Translations under genes and position numbers: made by a program | Notes under the pieces: model-generated | Database searches by the model: none | The model's input: the letters and a program-made list of their open reading frames with translations, nothing else | What the model was told of the DNA's origin: nothing | DNA from: Planotetraspora phitsanulokensis | Lineage (GTDB): Bacteria; Actinomycetota; Actinomycetes; Streptosporangiales; Streptosporangiaceae | Length of the DNA stretch: 64,000 nucleotides | NCBI RefSeq assembly: GCF_016863295.1 | Contig: NZ_BOOP01000022.1 | Location: forward strand, 178,507 to 242,506 | Direction: 5' to 3' | Part shown: in pieces, positions 16,984 to 25,445 of the stretch | How positions within the stretch are numbered: position 1 is the first letter of the stretch | How the letters are laid out: each line of letters opens with the position of its first letter

Positions 16984-17804
16984 GCCTGCTGGAGGTCGCC
17001 GGGCTGGGCGTGCGCTCGGCGGACGGGCGCGACCTGATCTCGGACCTGTCCTTCACGGTGGACGCGGGCACCCGGTTCGGGCTGATCGGAGAGTCGGGCT
17101 CGGGCAAGTCGCTGACGGCCCTGGCGATCATGGGTCTGCTCCCGCCGGGCATGACCGCGTCGGGCAGCGTCACGCTCGACGTCCCCGGCAGGGGGCGGAC
17201 GGAGATCGTCGGAGCCGGGGAACGGCTGCTGAACCGCCTGCGCGGACGGACCACGAGTGTGGTCTTCCAGGAGCCGCTCACGGCCCTCGACCCGCTGATG
17301 AGGATCGGCCACCAGGTCGCCGAGCCGCTCAGACGTGCCCAGGGGCTGCGCGGGCGGGCCCTGAAGACGGCCGTGACGGCCGCGCTCGAGGAGGTCCGGC
17401 TGGCCGAGCCGGACAGGATCGCGAGGGCGTACCCGCACGAGATCTCCGGTGGGCAGCGCCAGCGGGTGGCGATCGCCATGGCGCTCGCCTGCCGCCCGGC
17501 TCTGCTGATCGCCGACGAGCCGACGACGGCGCTCGACGTGACGGTGCAGGCAGAGATCCTCGCGCTGCTCGACGGCCTGGTCTCCGCCCATTCGATGGCA
17601 CTGCTGTTCATCGGCCACGACCTGGCGGTCGTCTCGGGGATCACCGACCACGTCCTCATCCTCAAGGACGGCAAAGCGGTGGAGTCGGGCGCCGTCCTCG
17701 ACGTCGTGAACGCGCCGCGGCACCCCTACGCCCGGGAGCTCGTGGGCAGCGCCCGCGAGCTCGACGCCGCGCTGGACCGGCTGGGCGAGGGAGAGCGGTC
17801 ATGA
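16980..17804 (+). CDS. ABC transporter ATP-binding protein (DppD-like)
   Basis: A 274-residue nucleotide-binding subunit. Walker A is G-E-S-G-S-G-K-S (37-44), the Q-loop is V-V-F-Q-E-P, the signature is I-S-G-G-Q-R-Q-R, Walker B is L-L-I-A-D-E-P and the H-loop is F-I-G-H-D. Oligopeptide-type importers use two different ATPases, and the next gene supplies the second. At 274 residues it is shorter than classical DppD (about 330) because the usual C-terminal extension is nearly absent. Confidence 0.95.
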   Translation: MSLLEVAGLGVRSADGRDLISDLSFTVDAGTRFGLIGESGSGKSLTALAIMGLLPPGMTASGSVTLDVPGRGRTEIVGAGERLLNRLRGRTTSVVFQEPLTALDPLMRIGHQVAEPLRRAQGLRGRALKTAVTAALEEVRLAEPDRIARAYPHEISGGQRQRVAIAMALACRPALLIADEPTTALDVTVQAEILALLDGLVSAHSMALLFIGHDLAVVSGITDHVLILKDGKAVESGAVLDVVNAPRHPYARELVGSARELDAALDRLGEGERS

Positions 17805-18595
17805 GCCGGCCGATCATCGAGGCGCGCGAGGTGGGTTTCGCCTACCGGCGCGCGCCGGCCGTGCTCACGGACGTGTCGATCGAGATCACGCAGGGCAGAG
17901 GCGTGGCCCTGGTGGGCGAGTCGGGCGCGGGCAAGACCACGTTGCTGCGCCTGCTGCTCGGGTTGGCGACGCCCACGACCGGGCGGATCCTCTTCGACGG
18001 CGACACGCTCGCCCCCGGCGACCGGCGGCGTATGCGGAGCTTCCGGCGCGACGTGCAGACGGTCTTCCAAGATCCCTACTCCTCGCTCGATCCGCGCCAG
18101 AGCGTCGCGAGGATCGTCTCGGAACCGCTCCGCTCGCTCGGCCTGCTGAGGGATCTGCCGCGCCCCGAAAGGAGGGCGGCCGCCGGCGAGCGCGTCGCCG
18201 CCGCACTCCACGCGGTCGGGCTGCCCGAGGACGCCGCGGGCCGATATCCCCACGAGTTCTCCGGGGGGCAGCGGCAGCGTGTCGCCATCGCCCGCGCCAT
18301 CGTGAGCGAGCCGCGTGTCCTGCTGGCGGACGAGCCGGTGAGCGCGCTGGACGTGTCGACCCGTGTCCGCATCGTCGACCTGCTGGCCGAGTTGCGGGAG
18401 ACACGCGGTCTGACGGTCGTGATGGTGTCGCACGACCTCGCCGTGGTGGCGGCGTTGTGCCCGCAGGTGGCCGTGCTGGAGCGGGGCCGCGTCGTGGAGC
18501 AGGGCGACACCGCCGCCGTGCTCGGCTCGCCCCGCCACGCCTACACGCGGCGGCTGGTCCGGAGCGTGCCCCGGCTGCCTGCCAGGCCCGCCTAG
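17801..18595 (+). CDS. ABC transporter ATP-binding protein (DppF-like)
   Basis: A 264-residue ATPase with Walker A G-E-S-G-A-G-K-T, Q-loop F-Q-D-P-Y-S-S-L-D-P, signature F-S-G-G-Q-R-Q-R, Walker B L-L-A-D-E-P and H-loop V-S-H-D. The F-Q-D-P-Y-S-S-L-D-P-R block is characteristic of DppF/OppF. It ends the importer operon. Its TAG stop lies in a CTAG that is also the stop of the convergent amidohydrolase gene, so the two genes share those four bases. Confidence 0.95.
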   Translation: MSRPIIEAREVGFAYRRAPAVLTDVSIEITQGRGVALVGESGAGKTTLLRLLLGLATPTTGRILFDGDTLAPGDRRRMRSFRRDVQTVFQDPYSSLDPRQSVARIVSEPLRSLGLLRDLPRPERRAAAGERVAAALHAVGLPEDAAGRYPHEFSGGQRQRVAIARAIVSEPRVLLADEPVSALDVSTRVRIVDLLAELRETRGLTVVMVSHDLAVVAALCPQVAVLERGRVVEQGDTAAVLGSPRHAYTRRLVRSVPRLPARPA

Positions 18596-19812
18596 AGCTC
18601 CTCCATCCGGAGCCAGGCCCGGGACGGCAGAGGGTGCCCGAACAGGCGTGCGGCGTTGCCGTACGCCACCCTGGCGACGTCGGCGGGCGGCAGCATGCCG
18701 AGGTTGTGTGCGACCGTCTTCTGGGTGTCGGGCCAGGTGGACTCGGCGCGGGGGTACCCGCTCTCCAGCAGGACGTGCTCCATGCCGACCGCGAGCCGTA
18801 CGCCGCCGAGCGCGTTGTCGTCGAGGGTCCCGAAGAAGAAGTTGCGCCGGAGCACCTCGCTGGGCTTGAGACCGCCCTCCCAGGTCGTCTCGGCCGCGAC
18901 GGGGTGGTCGAGTGCGTAGTCGGCCCGCTCGGACAACATCGGCAGCCAGCCGACGCCGCCCTCCGCGATCAGGATGCGCAGGCCGGGGAAGCGCAGCGGC
19001 ACGCCGGACCACAGCCAGTCGGCGCAGGCGAACATCGCGCTCGCCGGGATCAGCGTCGTGATCGCCTCGATCGGGGTGTCCGGCGAGGGGACCGGCGCCC
19101 ACGACGATCCGCCCGTGTGGAGGCAGACGACCGTCCCGGTCTCCTCACAGGCGGCGAAGAACGGGTCCCAGTGGCCGCTGTGGATCGACGGGAGCCTCAG
19201 CCGGGTGGGGAACTCGGGGAACACCACGGCCTTGAACCCGCGGGCGGCGTTGGCCTTGATCTCCTTGGCCGCGATCTCCGGGTCCGGCAGCCAGGGGAGC
19301 TGGAGCGCGATCATGCGTTCGGGGTAGGTCCCGGCCCACACGTCCACGTGCCAGTCGTTCCAGGCCTTGACGAGGGCCAGGCCGAGGTCCTGGTCGCGGG
19401 TCCTGGCGAACGGCATGCCCGCCTGGGTCGCCAGCATCCCGGGGAAGGACAGGGCCGCCCAGATCCCGGCGCGGTCCATGTCGGCGATGCGCGCCTCGAT
19501 GTCGTAGCAGCCCGGCCGCATGTCCTCGAAGCGGACGGGATCGAGCGTCCACTGCTCCTTGGGCAGGCCGGCGCCCACGTCGAGCCCCGCGCACGGGTAG
19601 GTCGCCCCGCCGTACCGCCACACCTGGTGGCCGGCCTCGGTCTCGACGACCTTGGGCGCGAGGTCCTTGTACTTGTCGGGCAGCCGGTCCTCGAAGAGAT
19701 CGGCGGGCTCGATCAGATGATCATCGGCCGATATGATCACGTAGTTCCGCCGCCTCGGCTCCGGGTCGGTGTCGGTATGCGGCGTAGTCACAGTAGTAAA
19801 CCGTAAGGCCAT
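18592..19812 (-). CDS. Amidohydrolase family protein (metal-dependent)
   Basis: A 406-residue TIM-barrel amidohydrolase of the amidohydrolase-2 / ACMSD-like group. The N-terminal metal-binding strand reads I-S-A-D-D-H-L-I-E; later ligands lie in V-C-L-H-T-G-G-S-S and in F-F-F-G-T-L-D-D. W-N-D-W and G-V-G-W-L-P are common in this group. It probably cleaves or decarboxylates a small cyclic compound, possibly a substrate brought in by the neighbouring importer, but that link is only positional. ATG at 19812 was chosen over a TTG at 19836; neither has a strong ribosome-binding site. Confidence 0.85.
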   Translation of the reverse strand: MALRFTTVTTPHTDTDPEPRRRNYVIISADDHLIEPADLFEDRLPDKYKDLAPKVVETEAGHQVWRYGGATYPCAGLDVGAGLPKEQWTLDPVRFEDMRPGCYDIEARIADMDRAGIWAALSFPGMLATQAGMPFARTRDQDLGLALVKAWNDWHVDVWAGTYPERMIALQLPWLPDPEIAAKEIKANAARGFKAVVFPEFPTRLRLPSIHSGHWDPFFAACEETGTVVCLHTGGSSWAPVPSPDTPIEAITTLIPASAMFACADWLWSGVPLRFPGLRILIAEGGVGWLPMLSERADYALDHPVAAETTWEGGLKPSEVLRRNFFFGTLDDNALGGVRLAVGMEHVLLESGYPRAESTWPDTQKTVAHNLGMLPPADVARVAYGNAARLFGHPLPSRAWLRMEEL

Positions 19813-19896
19813 GGGATAACACCGAACAAGCTGCAAGGTCTCCGGTTGGTATCCGTTCGTTCACCCGGAGGCGTCTTCATGCCCAGGCCTGGGCTT

Positions 19897-20463
19897 TCAC
19901 CGTACGGCACGGGCCAGTCCGGGGTAGTCGATCACGAGGCCGTCGGCGTCGTAGGACAGGTCGGCGGCGAAACCGGCGCTCTCGTAGCGGACCGATCCCT
20001 GGTCGAGGTGGGTGTACCACTGGGGATGACGGATCACCTGAAGATGCGGCACACGCACCCAGGCCATGATCAGAGCGACCCGGCCGCCCCCGTTCAGGAG
20101 GCCGTGCCGGAGTACCGGCATCGAGTTGGTGAGAGGCGACAGCCCGAGATCGCAGTCAAGGGCCCCGTCAAGGTCGTCGGCGCAGCCCGGAGGCGGCCCG
20201 TCGAGATCGCCCGCCCCCTCCGTGGGGCAGGTCCACTTGCCGGCGTCGTCCCGCCGCAGGTCCAGCGACCGCCACCAGCCCGCTCCCGACGTGCGCACGA
20301 CGAGGGACTCGGTGACGAAGCCGGGGGTGGTGCGCAGGGAGTACTCCACGCGATAGGGGACGGGGTCGGCGCCGACCGCCGTGCCCGTCGCCGCCAGTCC
20401 TTCGGTGAAGTCGACTTCCGCGTACTCGGCGCCTGCGTCTTTCGTCCAGACGAGGGAGCGCAT
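19897..20463 (-). CDS. Putative glycolipid-binding domain protein
   Basis: A 188-residue soluble protein. Y-R-V-E-Y-S-L-R-T, the W-W-R-S-L-D-L-R-R-D-D-A-G-K-W strand pair, the F-T/L-S-P-L-T-N-S-M-P-V-L-R motif and the C-terminal Y-P-G-L-A match the actinobacterial putative glycolipid-binding family (PF06475 type). The role is not experimentally clear; it may bind acylated sugars. The ATG at 20463 follows GGAGG. It sits 41 bp downstream of the SURF1 gene and is likely co-transcribed with it. Confidence 0.78.
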   Translation of the reverse strand: MRSLVWTKDAGAEYAEVDFTEGLAATGTAVGADPVPYRVEYSLRTTPGFVTESLVVRTSGAGWWRSLDLRRDDAGKWTCPTEGAGDLDGPPPGCADDLDGALDCDLGLSPLTNSMPVLRHGLLNGGGRVALIMAWVRVPHLQVIRHPQWYTHLDQGSVRYESAGFAADLSYDADGLVIDYPGLARAVR

Positions 20464-20504
20464 CAAGCCTCCGAAGCTCGGGGAGAGTGCTTCTACGTCC
20501 AACC

Positions 20505-21290
20505 CTACGGAGTCGGGGCGTCCTCGCGTGCGGGATCGTCCTCGGCTGTGCGCAGGTCGTGCGCTTCGCGGCGCATCAGCAGGGCCCATCCGCCCACCGC
20601 CACGCCGATGAACAACCACCACTGGACGGCGTAGGCGAGGTTGAGCCCGCCGCCCTCGCTCACGTCGGGCCGGGGGACGGGGTCGGGCGCCGTCGCCGCC
20701 TGCGGCTGTTGCCCGGTCAGCTCGATGAAGCCCCCGTACAGCGGATGAGGCAGGGTCTTGCCGATGTCGGCCGTGTTGATGAGCAGGATCTGGCCGGGAG
20801 GCAGGCCGGGGCGGTTCCTGATGCCGCTGGAGTCCTCGGTCTCGGTGGGCCTGAGCCGGCCCGTGACCGTGACGTCGCCGGTCGGAGGCGGGGGCACCAC
20901 CGGAGGCGCGTCGGCGGTCGCTCCCGCCTTGACCCAGCCGCGGTTGACCAGGACGGTCCCCTGGGGGGTCACGAGAGGTGTGATCACGTAGAAGCCCAGG
21001 ACGCTGTTCTGGGTGCGCCGTCTCACCACGAGCTCATGGGCGGTGTCGTACTGCCCGCCGACGGTGACCGAGCGGTACTTCACCGTGTTGGGCACGGTTC
21101 CGCCCACGCGGTCCAAGGTCGTCAGGGGCACGGGAGCGCTGTTCAGGTTGGCGGTGATCAGGTCGCCGGCGGCTGATTTCTCCTCGAATCGTCCGTACTG
21201 CCATCGGCCGAGGAAGACGAAGGCGGGGATGAGCACGAGCACGAGCACGTGCAGCCCGAGCCAGCGCGGCGTGAGGAGGAACCGGTACAC
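20505..21290 (-). CDS. SURF1 family cytochrome oxidase assembly protein
   Basis: A 261-residue SURF1 homologue. A transmembrane helix near each end (about 9-28 and 218-238) brackets an extracytoplasmic domain with the family motifs L-G-R-W-Q-Y-G-R, V-L-V-N-R-G-W-V and the late W-W-L-F-I-G-V-A-V-G-G-W. SURF1 helps insert heme into the aa3-type oxidase. A Pro-rich insertion (P-P-V-V-P-P-P-P-T-G-D-V) is typical for actinobacteria. The start is GTG at 21290. Confidence 0.93.
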   Translation of the reverse strand: MYRFLLTPRWLGLHVLVLVLIPAFVFLGRWQYGRFEEKSAAGDLITANLNSAPVPLTTLDRVGGTVPNTVKYRSVTVGGQYDTAHELVVRRRTQNSVLGFYVITPLVTPQGTVLVNRGWVKAGATADAPPVVPPPPTGDVTVTGRLRPTETEDSSGIRNRPGLPPGQILLINTADIGKTLPHPLYGGFIELTGQQPQAATAPDPVPRPDVSEGGGLNLAYAVQWWLFIGVAVGGWALLMRREAHDLRTAEDDPAREDAPTP

Positions 21291-21360
21291 GTGACCAGCG
21301 TAGGCAGCCCGCCGTGCGGTCCCGCCCTCAGCCCGGGCCGGTCCGCCGGATGGGACCGTC

Positions 21361-21834
21361 CTAGGCGGAGCGGAGCCGGAGCCCCGGGCCCGGCCGGGCG
21401 GTGGCCTCGCGGGCGCCGGCGACCTCGTGTCCCTTGGCGCACTGCAACTTCACCTCGACGGGTTCGCCGCAGTCGCGGTGGGTGACGACGACCGCGGGGC
21501 CCTCCGGGTCGGCGACGTAGCGGTCGCCCCACTGGGTCAGCGCGATCATGATCGGGTAGAGGTCGAGCCCCTTCTGGGTGAGCCGGTACTGGTCACGCTG
21601 CCGCTGACCGGGCTCCTGGTAGGCCTCCTTGCGCAGCAGGCCGTCCGCGACGAGCCCGGCCAGGCGGGCGCTGAGCACCTGCCGGGGCGCGCCGGTGCGG
21701 GCCTGGAGGTCGGCGAACCGCCGTACTCCGTTGAAGGCCTCACGCAGGACCAGCAGCGTCCATTTCTCGCCGATGACGGCGAGCGTCCGCTCGATCGAGC
21801 AGTTGTCCACTCGAATGTGCCGCATGTCACGCAT
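21361..21834 (-). CDS. HxlR family winged-helix regulator
   Basis: A 157-residue HxlR-type protein. The N-terminal C-S-I-E-R-T-L-A-V-I-G-E-K-W-T block, then R-F-A-D-L-Q and the wing R-D-Q-Y-R-L-T-Q-K-G are diagnostic. The C-terminal extension has three further cysteines/histidines (H-R-D-C-G-E, L-Q-C-A-K-G-H) resembling a small zinc knuckle. It is divergent from a TetR gene; HxlR proteins usually respond to aldehydes, quinones or disulfide stress. Confidence 0.92.
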   Translation of the reverse strand: MRDMRHIRVDNCSIERTLAVIGEKWTLLVLREAFNGVRRFADLQARTGAPRQVLSARLAGLVADGLLRKEAYQEPGQRQRDQYRLTQKGLDLYPIMIALTQWGDRYVADPEGPAVVVTHRDCGEPVEVKLQCAKGHEVAGAREATARPGPGLRLRSA

Positions 21835-22047
21835 CGTAATTCCACTGCCTTCCCGTCAGCTAAGTCTACTTGGAGTACCCAGATGACGGCTGTCGCGTAC
21901 CACGGCGCACAAGGCGGTTCAGTGGGGAGAGGCGGGATGCCGGCGCGCTCCGATGCCTGCGACAATGACAGCGGCCGTGCGCCGGGTCGAGTCCGAAGCC
22001 CACATCACATTTGCAGAATAAGGTTCTGTTAGGTCACCATTGACCCT
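21835..22047. promoter_or_regulatory. Divergent control region of the hxlR-type and tetR-type genes
   Basis: Three small inverted repeats stand out: TACT-tgg-AGTA (21867-21877) close to the HxlR start, CAGAA-taagg-TTCTG (22014-22028) and GGTCA-ccat-TGACC (22032-22045) directly before the TetR start. Such symmetry suggests operators for one or both flanking regulators. No experiment-like evidence is available. Confidence 0.4.
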
Positions 22048-22638
22048 GTGAAGAGCGCAAAGCACGGCCGGGACGGCCGCACCAGGATCATCGAGGGTGC
22101 GCTGCGCAGGTTCAGCCAGGACGGTGTGTCCGCAACGACGCTCGCGAGCCTCCGCGAGGAGAGCGGCGTCAGCGTGGGGAGTTTCTACCACCACTTCGCG
22201 AGCAAGGAACACGTCTTCGGAGTGCTGTACGCCGAGATCCTCCAGGCGTACCAGGAGGCCTTCATCGGCGAGCTGACCCGTCACGACGACGCCCGGAGGG
22301 GGATCGAGGCCATCGTCGCGCTCCACATGTCGTGGTGCGGCGAGCATCCGGAGCGGGCGCGGCTGCTGATCAGCGAGCGGCCGCCCCGGCGCGAGGAGCC
22401 GGGCGGGCCGGAGGTCAACGACGCGCGGCGGGCCTTCTTCCGCCAGGTCGCGGACTGGTGGCGGCCGCACATGAAGGAGGGGCTCCTCCAGCCGGTCCAC
22501 CCGACGATGTGCTACGTCCTGTGGCTCGGGCCGGCCCAGGAGATGTGCCGTCTGTGGTTCGCGGGAGCCCACCAGCCCACGGAGGAAGAGATCCGCGGGC
22601 TCGGCGAGGCCGCCTGGAACAGCCTCCGGATGCCGTGA
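22048..22638 (+). CDS. TetR family transcriptional regulator
   Basis: A 196-residue TetR protein. The helix-turn-helix lies at about 10-55 (R-T-R-I-I-E-G-A-L-R-R-F-S-Q-D-G then V-S-V-G-S-F-Y-H-H-F-A-S-K). The remaining helices include W-C-G-E-H-P-E-R-A-R-L-L. The start is GTG at 22048, immediately after a GGTCA/TGACC inverted repeat that may mediate autorepression. The downstream dehydrogenase gene is 52 bp away but seems to have its own leaderless promoter. Confidence 0.92.
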   Translation: MKSAKHGRDGRTRIIEGALRRFSQDGVSATTLASLREESGVSVGSFYHHFASKEHVFGVLYAEILQAYQEAFIGELTRHDDARRGIEAIVALHMSWCGEHPERARLLISERPPRREEPGGPEVNDARRAFFRQVADWWRPHMKEGLLQPVHPTMCYVLWLGPAQEMCRLWFAGAHQPTEEEIRGLGEAAWNSLRMP

Positions 22639-22677
22639 GGGCCGGACCACCCCGACGTAGCCCCTGGTGGGACCGGA

Positions 22678-22683
22678 TATCGT
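22678..22683 (+). promoter_or_regulatory. -10 element, leaderless promoter of the dehydrogenase
   Basis: TATCGT lies exactly 7 bases before the GTG at 22691 and no ribosome-binding site is present. That spacing is typical of leaderless actinobacterial transcripts starting at or next to the start codon. Confidence 0.5.
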
Positions 22684-22690
22684 CGCGATT

Positions 22691-23677
22691 GTGGCAGTAG
22701 GACATGATCTCGGACGGCCACGGGCGCTCGTCCTGGCCGAACTTCCCGAGCGTGCCCTCGCCCGTCTGCGGGAGATCGCCGACGTCGTCGAGGAGTCCGA
22801 AGGCGTGGCCCGGCCGGTCCGCGGGTTCTCCGGTGAGGACCTGGCCGATCTGATCGTCGCGTCGGAGTCGACGATCCTGGTCGTCGCGGGGGACGAGGTG
22901 ACGGCCCCCGTCCTGGACCTTCCGCTGACCGTCGTCGCCTGCGTCGGGACCGCGGCCGGAGTGGACCTGCGCCTGGCCGAGCGGCGCGGCATCCCCGTGC
23001 TGTGGGCCCCGGAGCGCGACGCGGACGCGGTGGCCGAGCTGACCATCGGCCTGCTGTTCGCCGTGACCAGGCACATCGCCGCCGCCGACCGCGAGATCCG
23101 CAGCGGAGAGGTCTTCAGAGGCGGTGTGGCACCCGGTCACCGCCTGCGCGGCCGCCGCATGGCGGGCTGCACGTTCGGCATCGTCGGCCTCGGCCGGGTC
23201 GGCCGGGCCGTGCGGTGGCGGGCGGAGGGGCTGGGGATGCGAGTGATCGCGACCGACCCCTTCGTGCCCGAGGCGACCCACGACCTGCGAGACCTGCTGC
23301 GGGAGGCCGACGTGGTGTCCGTGCACGTGCCCGTCACCGAGGAGACGCGGACGTTCATCGGCCCCAGCGAGTTCTCCCTCATGAAGCGGGGCGCCGTCTA
23401 CCTGAACACCTCGACGGCGGCCGTGAACGACCTGACCGCGCTGGTCGACGCGCTTCGCTGGGGACATCTCGGCGGCGCGGGCCTGGACCACTTCGAACGG
23501 GAGTGGCTGGAGCCGGGGCACCCGATCACCCGCCTGCGGAACGTCGTGCTGACGCCGCATCTCGGCGAGGCGACCGACGAGACCGAGCTCAGCCAGGCCG
23601 AACTGCTGGTCGACGACATCGCCAGGCTGCTGCGCGGGGAGACCCCGATCTACGCCCGCTGGCCGGCGATGGGCTGA
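22691..23677 (+). CDS. D-isomer-specific 2-hydroxyacid dehydrogenase family protein
   Basis: A 328-residue NAD-dependent dehydrogenase fold. The nucleotide loop is F-G-I-V-G-L-G-R-V-G-R-A-V; the catalytic-type histidine is in L-T-P-H-L-G and an acid is in L-D-H-F-E-R-E. At the position where most members have N-T-A-R-G with the substrate-binding arginine, this protein reads L-N-T-S-T-A-A-V-N-D, so that arginine appears absent. It may be a divergent subfamily with a different substrate. GTG 22691 was chosen over GTG 22667 because of the -10 spacing. Confidence 0.85.
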   Translation: MAVGHDLGRPRALVLAELPERALARLREIADVVEESEGVARPVRGFSGEDLADLIVASESTILVVAGDEVTAPVLDLPLTVVACVGTAAGVDLRLAERRGIPVLWAPERDADAVAELTIGLLFAVTRHIAAADREIRSGEVFRGGVAPGHRLRGRRMAGCTFGIVGLGRVGRAVRWRAEGLGMRVIATDPFVPEATHDLRDLLREADVVSVHVPVTEETRTFIGPSEFSLMKRGAVYLNTSTAAVNDLTALVDALRWGHLGGAGLDHFEREWLEPGHPITRLRNVVLTPHLGEATDETELSQAELLVDDIARLLRGETPIYARWPAMG

Positions 23678-23688
23678 CGCGGCCGCGA

Positions 23689-23694
23689 TAGATT
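23689..23694 (+). promoter_or_regulatory. -10 element, leaderless promoter of the methyltransferase
   Basis: TAGATT sits 7 bases before the GTG at 23702, with no ribosome-binding site between. This mirrors the arrangement of the preceding gene. Confidence 0.5.
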
Positions 23695-23701
23695 TCGTTC
23701 C

Positions 23702-25174
23702 GTGCTTCCCCCATCTGACCTTGTCCTGCGGCTTCGCGACGGGTTCGTCGACGCCGGTTACACGATCGACGGCGTCCGCGAGCGGCTGGGCGAGGTGGCC
23801 GCGACCGCGCTGGCGCGTGAGGAGACCGTCCCCGCCCTGCGGGCCACCAGGGACGGCGACCCGCTCGCCACGCTCATCCGGCTGTGGTGGCTCGGAGCCC
23901 CCGTCGGCGCGTCCGCCTGCACGGCGGCGGGCCTGCCGGTCGACGACCTGGCCGAGGCGGGCCTGATCGTACGGCGGGGCGACACCGTTCACGCCGGGGT
24001 CCACCTGCAGCCGTGGGATGCGGCGGACCCCGCCTGGGTGGTCTCCGACCGGAAGGTCAGGCCGGGGGATCCGGCACTGCGGCCTGATCACGTCGTCGGG
24101 GCCGGCGGCGCGTCGGCCAACCTCGCCCAGTTCGGCGCAGGCGGGCCGGTGGGCCGGGCGCTTGACCTGGGCACCGGATGCGGCGTGCAGGTGCTGCACC
24201 TCGCCGGCCGTGCCGAGGAGATCGTCGCGACCGACGTCAACGGCAGGGCGCTCGAACTGGCCCGGCTGAGCTGGCTGCTGTCCGGAGTCGCCGGCGTCGA
24301 CGCCCGGGAGGGGTCGATGTACGAGCCCGTGGACGGGGAGACGTTCGACCTCGTCGTCTCGAACCCGCCCTTCGTGATCTCGCCGGCGGGCCGGTTCTCC
24401 TACCGTGAGTCGGGCTTCCAGGGCGACGACTTCTGCCGTGATCTGGTCCGGCGCACACCCCGCCACCTCGACCAGGACGGCCACGGCCGGTTCCTGGCCA
24501 ACTGGCTGCACGTCAAGGGGGAGGACTGGCGCGACCGGGTGGGCGGCTGGCTGACCGAGACCGGTTGCGACGGCTGGGCCGTACAGCGTGATGTGCAGGA
24601 TCCGGCCGAATACGTGGAGCTGTGGCTGCGCGACTCGGCCGAGCAGGGCACCGCGGCCTACCGGGAGCGCTACGACGAGTGGCTGGCCTGGTTCGAGTCG
24701 CTGGACGTCACCGGCATCGGCTTCGGCTGGATCGCCCTGCACAACTCGGGCTCGACGGACCCCGTGGTGCGCGTGGAGGAACTGACCCATCGGGTCGAGC
24801 TTCCCGTGGGGGAGTACATCGGCGACGTGCTCGGGGCGATCGGGACCGGGCATCGGATCTCGGACGAGGACCTGCTCGACGCCTACCTCACGCTCGCCGA
24901 GGGCGTCGTCGAGGAGCGCTCCGGGGTGCCGGGGGCGGAGGATCCGTCGCGGATCGTCCTGCGGCAGACCCGGGGGCTGCGCCGCACGGCGGCGGTCGGG
25001 ACGGTGGAGGCCGCCCTCGCCGGAGCCTGCGACGGCGATCTGCCCGTACGGCCGCTGCTCGCCGCCATCGCGGAACTCATCGACGCCGACCCCGGGGAAC
25101 TGCTGGAACGTGCGCCCGGCACACTCCGCACGCTCGTCGCCGAGGGCTTCCTCACGGTTGCAAACACGCGTTGA
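23702..25174 (+). CDS. N5-type class I SAM-dependent methyltransferase
   Basis: A 490-residue protein. The middle part is a Rossmann methyltransferase: motif I A-L-D-L-G-T-G-C-G (about 158-166), an acidic strand end A-T-D-V-N, and V-V-S-N-P-P-F-V-I (motif IV N-P-P-F), which marks N-methylation of planar amide or base nitrogen. The N-terminal ~140 residues and C-terminal ~150 residues (with winged-helix character) are found in actinobacterial PrmC/RsmC-like proteins of unknown target. The substrate could be rRNA or a protein glutamine. The start is a leaderless GTG. Confidence 0.85.
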   Translation: MLPPSDLVLRLRDGFVDAGYTIDGVRERLGEVAATALAREETVPALRATRDGDPLATLIRLWWLGAPVGASACTAAGLPVDDLAEAGLIVRRGDTVHAGVHLQPWDAADPAWVVSDRKVRPGDPALRPDHVVGAGGASANLAQFGAGGPVGRALDLGTGCGVQVLHLAGRAEEIVATDVNGRALELARLSWLLSGVAGVDAREGSMYEPVDGETFDLVVSNPPFVISPAGRFSYRESGFQGDDFCRDLVRRTPRHLDQDGHGRFLANWLHVKGEDWRDRVGGWLTETGCDGWAVQRDVQDPAEYVELWLRDSAEQGTAAYRERYDEWLAWFESLDVTGIGFGWIALHNSGSTDPVVRVEELTHRVELPVGEYIGDVLGAIGTGHRISDEDLLDAYLTLAEGVVEERSGVPGAEDPSRIVLRQTRGLRRTAAVGTVEAALAGACDGDLPVRPLLAAIAELIDADPGELLERAPGTLRTLVAEGFLTVANTR

Positions 25175-25184
25175 TCGGACGTTG

Positions 25185-25208
25185 ACCACCACGCCCGACT
25201 CTGGTGGT
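25185..25208. terminator. Weak hairpin after the methyltransferase gene
   Basis: ACCACCA and TGGTGGT (7-bp arms, 10-base loop) start 11 bp after the stop codon. It is a plausible short terminator between the methyltransferase and the convergent SARP gene. The rest of the 25175-25445 gap shows no supported gene. Confidence 0.45.
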
Positions 25209-25445
25209 GGGCACGGGTCCGGGGGGGGTCGGGATCCGGGCCGAGTCCGGCCGGTCGTCATGCGAGGCGGCTAGCCGCCACCGGGCGCACCGGAGACAAC
25301 CGGGCCCCTGCGATCCGGTGGCGGTCAGACGACCGGCCGGGCGCTCCCCTCATTCGCGCGGGCTTCGCAACCGGCCCTCGCCCGACGCCGGAAGCGGAGA
25401 GTCACGGTGATCAACCACATCCGGATGACGCGCCTGGACGACGAC

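Noticed and set aside
13540..18595. Specific nickel importer (nikABCDE)
   Set aside because: Peptide and nickel importers share this architecture; no nickel enzyme or regulator is adjacent, so only the general type is called.
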